64,000 nt of DNA from Chitinophaga eiseniae. GTDB taxonomy: Bacteria > Bacteroidota > Bacteroidia > Chitinophagales > Chitinophagaceae. Both the position numbers and the translations under genes were made by a program. Below the pieces are notes generated by a model. That model was not told where the DNA came from. It saw only the letters and a list, made by a program, of their open reading frames with translations, and did not search any database. Location of the stretch: the NCBI RefSeq assembly GCF_900167135.1, contig NZ_FUWZ01000003.1:992001-1056000 (forward strand), given 5' to 3'. Positions 34,408 through 42,099 of this stretch are shown here, piece after piece (positions within the stretch are counted from its first letter, which is position 1; the number at the start of each line of letters is the position of its first letter).

Positions 34408-35307
34408 TTATTTAAAGACCGCCAGTTCTTTGTCCGGTTCCGGGCTGTTGCGCAGGTGTGATTTCCGTATAGCCGCATCCGGTATCCAGCGGAACAGCCA
34501 GGAAAAACCGTACCGGCGGTGATCGTAAAGCGGCGTACCATAGGCTTTGTCCTGCATCGCCTGTTGTAGCGATATACATTGGTAGCCACGCTGCTGCAAT
34601 GCTTTCACCAGCGTGGTATAATAGTCGGCGTTCAACTGATTCACATGGCAGAGATATACCTGTGGTATGTCACGCCCAAATACTTCGCGGGTCAGCTTCT
34701 CAAAATAATCAAAAGAAAAAAGCGTGTAGCGGATATAAGCTTCGCCTATCGCTTTCGCCTTGCGGAGGTCTTTCTTTTTTAAAGCCTCCTGGTAGACTTG
34801 TTCAAACATATAATCGCTGCTCTCTACAGTAAAAGGAACAGCGGTATAACCTTTCTCTTTCAGGTAACCAATGGTGGCCGCCTGTGCCAGGCTGTCCTTC
34901 CCCATAGCGTTGAACGGGAAGCGGAAATAAGGTACGGGTTTGTCTTTCGCCACTGCCCTGATAATATAATCATTGATCGTTACCTCCATCTTAAAACTGT
35001 CCAGCGGCAAGGCCGCACAATCGGGATGGTTGAGCGTGTGGCTTCCCAGTGTCACCAGTGGATGGTCCGCCCATTTTCTCAACAGCAGCTGGTTATCGGG
35101 AACGATGCAGTTGGCGCCGTTGATAAAAACGCTCACGGGCGTACGCAGCGCGGTAATCTGTTGCAGCAGCTTTTCATTGGTGGCTTTTCGCTGAGGGGCG
35201 GTATAATATCCGGGCAAGGCCATCACAGGCGCATCATCCAGGGTAAGGGCCACCTGTCGCTGCGCAAAAGAAAACAAAGGAAAAAACAGAAAGAGAAGAT
35301 GCTTCAT
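34408..35307 (-). CDS. Secreted polysaccharide deacetylase (CE4, NodB domain)
   Basis: A 299-residue exported enzyme with a short signal peptide (MKHLLFLFFPLFSFA). The NodB motif 1 is LTLDDAP with the catalytic Asp24 and metal Asp25; motif 2 is SHTLNHP with His90 and His94; motif 3 is seen as FRFPFNAMG. The C-terminal portion (VYLCHVNQLNADYYTTLVKAL) carries the last histidine motif. CE4 enzymes remove N- or O-acetyl groups from chitin, peptidoglycan or xylan. It stands alone, so the substrate is unknown. Confidence 0.9.
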   Translation of the reverse strand: MKHLLFLFFPLFSFAQRQVALTLDDAPVMALPGYYTAPQRKATNEKLLQQITALRTPVSVFINGANCIVPDNQLLLRKWADHPLVTLGSHTLNHPDCAALPLDSFKMEVTINDYIIRAVAKDKPVPYFRFPFNAMGKDSLAQAATIGYLKEKGYTAVPFTVESSDYMFEQVYQEALKKKDLRKAKAIGEAYIRYTLFSFDYFEKLTREVFGRDIPQVYLCHVNQLNADYYTTLVKALQQRGYQCISLQQAMQDKAYGTPLYDHRRYGFSWLFRWIPDAAIRKSHLRNSPEPDKELAVFK

Positions 35308-35388
35308 AGAAAAGTAAGATAAAAAATATCCCGGTTATCAAGGCGCAATATTAACAAAGTATATAGGAATCATAGCATAACTTGGACT

Positions 35389-36024
35389 ATGCTTCAGATA
35401 AAACAATTCAGGAAATTTTATCATCACCGGCTGGTCCTCTCCGTCAGCGATTTCAGCATTGGCCCGGGTATTTACTGGGTTAAAGGCGCCAACGGGTCCG
35501 GCAAAAGCACGTTACTGCGGTCCATCGCCGGCATCCTGCACTTTGAAGGGGATATCCTCCTTCACAACAAATTAATGCTCAAAAAACATACACGGGCTTA
35601 CCGCAGCGAGGTCAATTTTGCAGAAGCGGAGCCGGTGTTTCCGCCTTATCTCAGCGGCCAGGAGATGATCGCGCTTTTCGCCAGCGCAAAAAACGCCGCT
35701 GCCACACAGGCAGAGCAGTATATTGATTCCATGCAAATGCAGACCTACATCAAAGATCCCCTCAACACCTACTCCAGCGGCATGCTCAAGAAGCTGTCAC
35801 TGGTACTGGCCTTTATTGGGAAGCCGTCGCTGGTCCTGCTGGATGAGCCGCTGATCACCATGGACGGGCCGTCGCTCCGGGTATTGTACAGCTGGATCAG
35901 GGAAAGCCGGGAACAAGGCGTTAGTTTCCTGTTGTCGTCGCACCAGTCGCCGGAAGAGCAGGCGCTCCCAATGACTGCCTCCCTGCTGGTGGAAGCACAA
36001 ACGCTTAAGCTGGAAACACCATGA
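35389..36024 (+). CDS. ABC transporter ATP-binding protein
   Basis: A 211-residue ATPase. Walker A is GANGSGKST at residues 33-41, and Walker B is LVLLDEPL. The signature is unusual: YSSGMLKKLSLV replaces LSGGQ, as in many Bacteroidota export ATPases. The switch His is in LLSSHQSPEE. Overlap of ATGA (36021-36024) with the next gene shows translational coupling to a polytopic membrane protein, so the two form an exporter-like unit. The substrate is unknown. Confidence 0.9.
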   Translation: MLQIKQFRKFYHHRLVLSVSDFSIGPGIYWVKGANGSGKSTLLRSIAGILHFEGDILLHNKLMLKKHTRAYRSEVNFAEAEPVFPPYLSGQEMIALFASAKNAAATQAEQYIDSMQMQTYIKDPLNTYSSGMLKKLSLVLAFIGKPSLVLLDEPLITMDGPSLRVLYSWIRESREQGVSFLLSSHQSPEEQALPMTASLLVEAQTLKLETP

Positions 36025-37142
36025 AACATCCTGTTCCCGTTTTGCTGACACGCGTATTCTCCTATGGATTTTATAAGGTCCATGCCGGCATGCTCCTGTT
36101 CCTGTTTGTAACGTTTGTCAGCTACGCCTTTTTCATCAATACCGCGGGCGACGTTCTCCCCAGCGCCATGGCCTACTTCCAGCAACTGATCACCATTACG
36201 CTGGTCAGTAATCCGCTTATCCTGTTGTTCTTTTTTATCGCCTGCCTGCTATACAATATGAAGAGCTGGCAATATGTATTGTCGCAGCTTTCAGCACCGG
36301 AGCAACAGTTTATATTTTACAGCACCAACGCCATGCGACCGGGGAAACAATTTTTCAGCTGGTTTTTCGTGCAACTGCATATCAATATTCCCGCGTTTGC
36401 CTATGGTGTCTTTGCGCTCTTTATTGGCATTCTATGGCAACACTACCTGTTGCCTGTCCTCCTGTTTGTTTACCTGTTGCTGTTGACAGCCGCCGGGGCG
36501 TTGATCTACTTCCGGCAGGTCAATCGTTTTGCGGACCAGTCCTCTTCCCCGGTGCTGTTATGGATAAGCCGCCAGTGGAAAAAACCGCTACCGACTATTT
36601 TTCTCTTTCACATCGCCGCCCGTCATAAACTCAGCTACGCTATTACCAAGGCTATTACCATGCTGATTATCGGGTCCGGCCTGTTCCAGCTGCTTGAAAA
36701 CCCACAGCGGGACCTGCGGGCAGCCGGCGCATCGGTGTTGTTCATTGCGCTGGCGCATAGTGTACTGGTATTTCAGGAGCAAGACTTCGAACGACATTAC
36801 CTGCGCTTTACAAGAAACTTCCCGTACAGCATCCCGCGCGTTTATCTGTCCTCCGTATTGACGCATGTATTATTGCTGCTGCCCGAGCTTACGTGGCTCC
36901 TGCTGGCCTTTGCGCCAACGATGAATGTAATACTGGTACCGTCCCTGATCGTTTATGTACAGCTATTACGAAGTATCTGTTACCGCTATCCCATCACTAT
37001 GAGAAGCTATTTATCAGTGATTTTTCTGCTCTTCGGCTTTCTTTTCTGGTGTATCATGTTTGGTGGACTGTACTGGCTCTTTCCCTGCTGTTTCATCGCT
37101 TCCGCCCTGTTCACCGCCCAGGGATACTACCGGCAGGAGTAA
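36021..37142 (+). CDS. Polytopic membrane protein, permease partner of the ABC ATPase
   Basis: A 373-residue integral membrane protein with about nine to ten hydrophobic segments and no known permease motif that I can see. Examples are MLLFLFVTFVSYAFFI, LLPVLLFVYLLLLTAAGALIY and LSVIFLLFGFLFWCIMFGGLY. It overlaps the ATPase gene by four bases, so it is almost certainly its transmembrane partner. Bacteroidota contain many such orphan exporters. The loops are short, with no substrate-binding domain. Confidence 0.8.
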   Translation: MKHPVPVLLTRVFSYGFYKVHAGMLLFLFVTFVSYAFFINTAGDVLPSAMAYFQQLITITLVSNPLILLFFFIACLLYNMKSWQYVLSQLSAPEQQFIFYSTNAMRPGKQFFSWFFVQLHINIPAFAYGVFALFIGILWQHYLLPVLLFVYLLLLTAAGALIYFRQVNRFADQSSSPVLLWISRQWKKPLPTIFLFHIAARHKLSYAITKAITMLIIGSGLFQLLENPQRDLRAAGASVLFIALAHSVLVFQEQDFERHYLRFTRNFPYSIPRVYLSSVLTHVLLLLPELTWLLLAFAPTMNVILVPSLIVYVQLLRSICYRYPITMRSYLSVIFLLFGFLFWCIMFGGLYWLFPCCFIASALFTAQGYYRQE

Positions 37143-37226
37143 TGATCAATCTATTTTCAATAAATATTTATCGAAATTCAATAAATTTATTTATTTTAGT
37201 GGGGTAAACCGCAAAACTCCACTATT

Positions 37227-37772
37227 ATGAAAGTTAACACCACCCGGGTATTGAAATTTTTGTACGTCCTGTCATGGATCATTTTTGTAGGTATATGTAT
37301 TGAAGCCGGCGGCTTTATTACCAATGCTGTTTTTGCCATCGTGAAACCGTCGGTAGTAAAAAACCTGTACCATGAAGTGGACTTGTCTGCGTTGCTGCAA
37401 TACAACACTTCACATTTTTTCACCTTATTGACGGTCATGAGCATTGTGGCCGTACTAAAGGCCATCCTGTTTTATCAGATCATTACCATACTGACCGCGA
37501 AAAAACTGAATCTGGCGCAGCCGTTCAACAGCACGGTAGGGCGTTTTATCACAAGGTTGTCCTACCTGTCGTTTCTGATCGGTCTGTTTTCCTGGTGCGG
37601 CGTAAAGTATAGCGCATGGCTGTTGGAGCAGGGCGTTAAAATGCCGGATGCGCAGTATTTAAGTATAGGCGGCGCCGATGTATGGCTGTTTATGGGCGTG
37701 ATCATTTTCGTCATCGCGCAGATCTTTAAGAGAGGCATTGAACTTCAAACCGAAAACGAATTAACTGTATAG
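37227..37772 (+). CDS. DUF2975 membrane protein
   Basis: A 181-residue membrane protein with four hydrophobic segments. The pattern FFTLLTVMSIVAVLKAILFYQIITIL and KLNLAQPFN in the middle is typical of DUF2975, and the end is FKRGIELQTENELTV. This family is almost always followed by a small Cro-type HTH gene, as here with a 2-base gap, and the pair is thought to be a membrane-linked regulatory unit. Function is not known. Confidence 0.9.
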   Translation: MKVNTTRVLKFLYVLSWIIFVGICIEAGGFITNAVFAIVKPSVVKNLYHEVDLSALLQYNTSHFFTLLTVMSIVAVLKAILFYQIITILTAKKLNLAQPFNSTVGRFITRLSYLSFLIGLFSWCGVKYSAWLLEQGVKMPDAQYLSIGGADVWLFMGVIIFVIAQIFKRGIELQTENELTV

Positions 37773-37774
37773 CT

Positions 37775-37987
37775 ATGGCAATTATCGTAAACCTGGATGT
37801 AATGATGGCTAAAAGGAAAATGTCGTTAAATGAACTATCGGAAAAAGTGGGGCTTACGCTGGCCAATCTGTCCATTCTGAAAACAGGCAAAGCCAAAGCG
37901 GTGCGTTTCAGCACGCTGGACGCTATTTGTAAGGCGCTGGACTGCCAGCCGGCGGATATCCTGGAATACCAGCAGGACGAAGCATAA
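37775..37987 (+). CDS. Cro/C1-type (YozG-like) helix-turn-helix regulator
   Basis: A 70-residue DNA-binding protein. The HTH is MSLNELSEKVGLTLANLSILKTGK, with the following KALDCQPADILEYQQD typical of this family. It begins two bases after the DUF2975 stop, so the two are co-translated. It probably autoregulates the pair. The gene is convergent with the shortened AlkZ-like gene, with three bases between them. Confidence 0.92.
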   Translation: MAIIVNLDVMMAKRKMSLNELSEKVGLTLANLSILKTGKAKAVRFSTLDAICKALDCQPADILEYQQDEA

Positions 37988-37990
37988 GCA

Positions 37991-38803
37991 TCAGCCATCA
38001 TAAGTTATCCGGAATTCGCCATCTTTGGGTAATTCTTTCATGCTCCGTATAACCGGCGCCGTTACCTCCATATCGGCAGCATACCAATAAGCTTCTCCAT
38101 CCACCACCTGGTAAGCCAGACGCGCCATAGCGATGCCTTTTTTCCCCTGTGGCACAGACAGTCCGCTCCACGCTACGAAGTCGTGCAGCCGCGCCGGGCC
38201 ACGGCTGCGGAAATAGCGGTCGGTCAGCAGCCACAGGGCCAATGCGGCGTCATAGTTCATTGGCCAATGCGACTGCAGCTGATAGGTAAATGTTTTCCCT
38301 GCCAGCGGGCCGTTACAGATCACACCTTCCAGCTCCGCATCCATCAGGAGAAAAGGCATCCGCAGGTCCTGCGGGCTTAGCCCCAGTAGCGGTGTCAATT
38401 GCGTGCGGGTTAGTTGTTGCCCGTCACGGAGCGCTGTTTCCAGCTGGCGGCGGCTCTGTCTCAGCAGAGCCGCGTCAATGCCCAGCATCCGGTGCAACCG
38501 CCGGCCCGCCTGCTGTACGCCGGATAACGTGAACGGCTGTATCCGTACATTATCAGCGGCTGTCACCAGGGCGGGCAACGGCTTCAGCAGAAAGCTGCGC
38601 CGCAGCTGTCCCTCGTTGACCAACCGGTCGGTATCGTTGTAACGGGGCGCCAGCAGCCTTGCTGAGATGCTCCGTTTGGCGGCGGCATAATCGTCCGCCT
38701 GTACACACCCCATCCACTGCACCACTGTTGCGGCCGATGTATGGGAACTGCCACCCAGCAGCTGGTTGCGCAGCCGGTGACGCATAATGTCGCTGTTTGT
38801 CAT
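37991..38803 (-). CDS. AlkZ-like winged-helix DNA-binding protein, C-terminally shortened
   Basis: A 270-residue protein of the HTH_42 (AlkZ/YcaQ-like) family, whose members are DNA glycosylases or related proteins. Landmarks are VVQWMGCVQADDYAAAKRSI with the family Gln-x-Gln-like region as VQADD, LLKPLPALVTAADNVRI, LEGVICNGPLAG and ALALWLLTDRYFRSRGPARLHDFVAWSGL. Family proteins are usually about 360-390 residues; this one stops after DGEFRITYDG, before the usual LLP-x-DE region. The stop lies three bases from the convergent HTH gene, so the 3' end was perhaps lost by rearrangement. The start at 38803 is preferred over 38851. Confidence 0.8.
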   Translation of the reverse strand: MTNSDIMRHRLRNQLLGGSSHTSAATVVQWMGCVQADDYAAAKRSISARLLAPRYNDTDRLVNEGQLRRSFLLKPLPALVTAADNVRIQPFTLSGVQQAGRRLHRMLGIDAALLRQSRRQLETALRDGQQLTRTQLTPLLGLSPQDLRMPFLLMDAELEGVICNGPLAGKTFTYQLQSHWPMNYDAALALWLLTDRYFRSRGPARLHDFVAWSGLSVPQGKKGIAMARLAYQVVDGEAYWYAADMEVTAPVIRSMKELPKDGEFRITYDG

Positions 38804-38867
38804 AAGCCCTGCATCATCATTTAACACAAAGCTAAAAGCGACATGTGACAACAGTATGTCAGCTGGC

Positions 38868-39179
38868 TTACTTTTCTTCCATTTTAGCCAGGATATGGCG
38901 GTCTATATAAAAAGTCCCGAAAGGGATCATGCAAGCCAGCAACACTTTCCAGGTGGTGGTGCGGAAGGCCCATTTATAGGCGATCCCCACGCTGATGGTA
39001 TTGACAACGAAAAACACGAACAGCAGTCCGTGTACCGGCCCTATGGCTTTTACCAGTGCCGGGTCCTGCGCGAAATACTTCATGGGTACGGCTATACCGA
39101 CGAGCAACAATAAAGAGACCCCTTCCAGCAGGCCCAACAGCCGCAGCCTGCCTAATTGTGTGGTGAAAAATCTGATCAT
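38868..39179 (-). CDS. DUF3817 small membrane protein
   Basis: A 103-residue membrane protein with three hydrophobic segments. RLRLLGLLEGVSLLLLVGIA and PVHGLLFVFFVV are the typical DUF3817 pattern, and FGTFYIDRHILAK closes it. The function is unknown. The ATG at 39179 is chosen; the next gene upstream ends two bases away, so the two form an operon. Confidence 0.88.
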   Translation of the reverse strand: MIRFFTTQLGRLRLLGLLEGVSLLLLVGIAVPMKYFAQDPALVKAIGPVHGLLFVFFVVNTISVGIAYKWAFRTTTWKVLLACMIPFGTFYIDRHILAKMEEK

Positions 39180-39181
39180 AA

Positions 39182-39646
39182 CTAAAACATTCGGATATAT
39201 GGCCGGTGGGCCAGTGGAGAAAAAGGCCAGGGTATGGCCGCCAATATCAGTAACAGCGCCAGCAGAAACCAAAGGGCCATCGTCCTGAATTTCCGTGCGT
39301 CATCCGCCTGCCGTTTGGCCGCAGCGCTGCCAATGGTGAGCAGGATAACCGCCACCGTCATCAGCAGCACATGTATCCATCCGAAAAAACGGAATTCAAA
39401 AGGCATGGCCGCCTCTTTGGCATGCGCCCGGAAATAAGTGGTCAGCGGACTTTGAAAATACAGGACATAACCGATCAGCAGCTGTATATGCGCGATGGTG
39501 GCCGTTAGATGCCGTACCTGGTTGTCCCGGCGGGTGAAAGCCCTGCGGCCCGTCCATCCGGCCACACCCCTTCCGGTGGCATACAGGAGGCCTGCCAGCA
39601 GCAGCCAGCGGGTGACGCTGTGCAAAAACAAAAGCATGGAATACAT
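39182..39646 (-). CDS. Four-helix membrane protein of unknown function
   Basis: A 154-residue membrane protein with four hydrophobic segments and several His residues near membrane faces (FLHSVTRWLLL, TATIAHIQLLIGYVLYF, WIHVLLMTVAVILL), a layout reminiscent of small cytochrome b-like proteins. That resemblance is inferred from His placement only. It is co-transcribed with the DUF3817 gene downstream. Confidence 0.75.
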   Translation of the reverse strand: MYSMLLFLHSVTRWLLLAGLLYATGRGVAGWTGRRAFTRRDNQVRHLTATIAHIQLLIGYVLYFQSPLTTYFRAHAKEAAMPFEFRFFGWIHVLLMTVAVILLTIGSAAAKRQADDARKFRTMALWFLLALLLILAAIPWPFSPLAHRPYIRMF

Positions 39647-39699
39647 GCTGCAAAATTGAGGAGGAAAGCGGCGGTCCGTTAGGACAGAAAAAGCATGTT

Positions 39700-40611
39700 T
39701 CAGGACTTTTCAATCCTGCTTCGGAATTCCGTTGGCGTGATACCTTCGTATTTTTTAAACAGCCGGGCGAAGTAGGAAGCATCTTCTATGCCTACCGCCA
39801 ATGCCACTTCGCTGACAGACATGTCTTTCTGCGACAATAACATTTTGGCTTCCAGCACCGTCGCCTCCGCGATCCAGCGGGTGGGCGTTTTGCCGGTCAC
39901 CGTTTTAACCGTTTTATTGAGATGATTGGGCGTGATGTGCAACGCTGCCGCCAGGTCAGCCACCAGCCGCCACCGGGGCATACCGCCGAAAAGCAGATCC
40001 CGGAAACGGTTCGTCAGCTGCAGCGCTACCGTGCTCTCCGGCCGCTGCAAAGGCTGGAATACCGCGTTCACCTCGCTCAGCAAAGTAATCAGATAGGACT
40101 GGATAATATTCGGGCGGGTAATACCCTGTTGCCGGTATTCGTAGTACAAACGCTCCAGCAGCTGCCGGATAAAACCGGCTGTCGGGCTGTCGGGATGCAC
40201 AGCAGGATGGCCCCAGCTGCGCAGGCATTCAAAATCTTTCAACAGCATGCTGCTGAGAAAACGGCCCATCAGCATGTCGTCATGAAAACCATACAGGTAA
40301 CCTTTGTTTACCTGCCCGCCGCTAAAGGAAAACAGCTGTCCGGCAGCTACAAACAGCAATTCATTTTCATAGATCGTGTATGTTTCACTGCCTACTTTCA
40401 TAAAGGCGCTGCCTTCCGTCAGAAAGAGGCAAAAATGCATGGCCGATCTTGAAGCGGGCACCTTTCCTTTCACATGCGGATACATGTCTTCCAGCTTCAC
40501 GATAAAAAATTTTCCCCGGCCGCCACTAAATGCCGACTGCCTGTCCATTCCCGGCATAAAGGCCGCTGCAAAGGCTGCGGGGTCATCAATACTGATGGTT
40601 TTTTCCGGCAT
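39700..40611 (-). CDS. AraC-family transcriptional regulator
   Basis: A 303-residue regulator with an N-terminal cupin-like domain (FLTEGSAFMKVGSETYTIYENELLFVAAGQ) and a C-terminal AraC double HTH (LAAALHITPNHLNKTVKTVTGKT and MSVSEVALAVGIEDASYFARLFKKYEG). The two membrane protein genes follow 54 bases downstream on the same strand and may be its targets or co-transcribed with it. The effector is unknown. Confidence 0.92.
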   Translation of the reverse strand: MPEKTISIDDPAAFAAAFMPGMDRQSAFSGGRGKFFIVKLEDMYPHVKGKVPASRSAMHFCLFLTEGSAFMKVGSETYTIYENELLFVAAGQLFSFSGGQVNKGYLYGFHDDMLMGRFLSSMLLKDFECLRSWGHPAVHPDSPTAGFIRQLLERLYYEYRQQGITRPNIIQSYLITLLSEVNAVFQPLQRPESTVALQLTNRFRDLLFGGMPRWRLVADLAAALHITPNHLNKTVKTVTGKTPTRWIAEATVLEAKMLLSQKDMSVSEVALAVGIEDASYFARLFKKYEGITPTEFRSRIEKS

Positions 40612-40681
40612 TGTCCAACAGGTATTAAATTATTTACATACTTTAGTACCCAGGTAGACGTTTATATACCATACATATTTT

Positions 40682-41137
40682 ATGAAGAAGTATTTTATTT
40701 ACCTGTTGCCTGTATGCATGACCATTGCCTGTGCTGACCGAAATAACCAACAAGGGAAGACCGACACCACAACAGCTACTGTCAACACCGCACCACCTGC
40801 CGCCCATAACGCGCAGGCCCCGGCTGCATCCGGCAATGAAGCCGATGCAGCGCCCGGCTGGGCTGATTCACTGATCCAGGCGTATGCGCAGGAAACCAGC
40901 AATGAACTGATCCGTTATGCCGTAAAAGACAAAACACTCGAATGGATGCTGGACCGGACCGAAGAAACAGATTCGGCGACCTACCTGATTTACCATCTCG
41001 GTCATCACATGGAAGAACCGGACCATTCTGATCCCCGCTTCGTGACCGACGGCTGGGTGTATATCAACAAAGCGACAAGAAAACTTTACGAATATGATCT
41101 GCCGGCGGACAGTCTGATTCCGTGGCAGAAAAAATAA
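40682..41137 (+). CDS. Putative lipoprotein of unknown function
   Basis: A 151-residue protein with a lipobox MTIAC near residue 18 and a Thr/Ala/Pro-rich linker of about 35 residues. The folded part begins at WADSLIQAYAQETSNELI and ends with YLIYHLGHHMEEPDHSDP and WVYINKATRKLYEYDL. It is likely attached to a membrane facing the periplasm or surface. I recognise no family. It diverges from the AraC gene, with no gap to the convergent FMN reductase gene. Confidence 0.78.
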   Translation: MKKYFIYLLPVCMTIACADRNNQQGKTDTTTATVNTAPPAAHNAQAPAASGNEADAAPGWADSLIQAYAQETSNELIRYAVKDKTLEWMLDRTEETDSATYLIYHLGHHMEEPDHSDPRFVTDGWVYINKATRKLYEYDLPADSLIPWQKK

Positions 41138-41710
41138 TCAGCGCAACGATGGTGGAGGAAGCAGCTCCGTAGGTTCTTCCTTCACCACTGCTATCAATGC
41201 GTGTATCAGCCCCTTCACCTTTTCCAGTGTATCCGCATCCGTTATTTTACCTTCCTGGTCCAGCTTCGTTTTCACAGCGGAAATTACCAGCTGCGCATCC
41301 GTGGCGATCTTCGATTCAATGATCAGCAAAGTACCCAGCAACGACGCATGGGCTTTCACACCGGAAGTGCCGGCGGTAATCAGCGCGACGGGCTTTTTGG
41401 AAAATTCCATGGAAGAAACGGTCCAGTCGATCGCATTTTTCAGCGTGCCGGGCACACCAATAGCGTATTCCGGTGAACAGATCAGCACTGCATCTGCAGC
41501 GCGCAGCCTTTCCCGAAAGGCGGTCACCTCCACCGGTGGCTGGTCGTGGTCAAGGTCAGGATTAAAATGCGGAATACCTGTCAACCCTTCAAACAACTGT
41601 ACATCTGCCACATCTGCCGCCAAAACGGCGATAGCCTGTATCAGCTGGTGGTTGGAGGATTGCTGCCGGGTGCTGCCGGAAATAGCGAGCAACTGTATTT
41701 TATCGGACAT
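41138..41710 (-). CDS. NADPH-dependent FMN reductase family protein
   Basis: A 190-residue flavodoxin-like protein. The phosphate-binding motif is ISGSTRQQSSNHQL, matching G-S-x-R-x-x-S-x-N, and the flavin loop is CSPEYAIGVPGTLKNAIDW. The family reduces FMN, azo dyes, chromate or quinones using NAD(P)H. No partner monooxygenase is adjacent. Confidence 0.92.
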   Translation of the reverse strand: MSDKIQLLAISGSTRQQSSNHQLIQAIAVLAADVADVQLFEGLTGIPHFNPDLDHDQPPVEVTAFRERLRAADAVLICSPEYAIGVPGTLKNAIDWTVSSMEFSKKPVALITAGTSGVKAHASLLGTLLIIESKIATDAQLVISAVKTKLDQEGKITDADTLEKVKGLIHALIAVVKEEPTELLPPPSLR

Positions 41711-41743
41711 GCTGTTGATGCTTTTTTACGGCCTAAAAATACG

Positions 41744-41771
41744 AAACCCCGGCTGCATACAACCGGGGTTT
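41744..41771. terminator. Terminator between two minus-strand genes
   Basis: A 9-base perfect stem (aaaccccgg with ccggggttt) and a 10-base loop. It lies just after the stop of the gene at 41779 and before the FMN reductase start. T-rich sequence is present on both sides. Confidence 0.7.
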
Positions 41772-41778
41772 GATTTTT

Positions 41779-42093
41779 TTATACTGTCCGCTTCAGATGC
41801 TGCATCGCTGCAATGATATCCAGCATCAGTTCTTCAGTGGCGAATACATCATGCATCCAGGGATCTACGGATTCAAACAGGTAATATCGCCCCACACGGT
41901 ACAAACGGGAATACCCGTCTGCATCGGCCAGCTGACGCAACAGCTCCACCTTCCGGCCAGTTGTTGCCTGCGGCAACGCCAACGGATACAGGCGGCGGAC
42001 ATCGTCTTCTGTCCAGCCTTCTCCCAGCATAGACTGCAATGAGGGTGCATCGAGCAGCCCGGCCTCGCGGAGGCAATCTCCTTCAAAGTTCAT
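41779..42093 (-). CDS. Hypothetical protein
   Basis: A protein of about 104 residues that I do not recognise. It is acidic, without a signal peptide, and has a mixed alpha/beta pattern (LYRVGRYYLFESVDPWMHDVF, TEELMLDIIAAMQHL). An in-frame ATG two codons upstream (42099) is an alternative start. It begins seven bases from the fucosidase stop and is probably co-transcribed with it. Confidence 0.65.
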   Translation of the reverse strand: MNFEGDCLREAGLLDAPSLQSMLGEGWTEDDVRRLYPLALPQATTGRKVELLRQLADADGYSRLYRVGRYYLFESVDPWMHDVFATEELMLDIIAAMQHLKRTV

Positions 42094-42099
42094 GAACAC

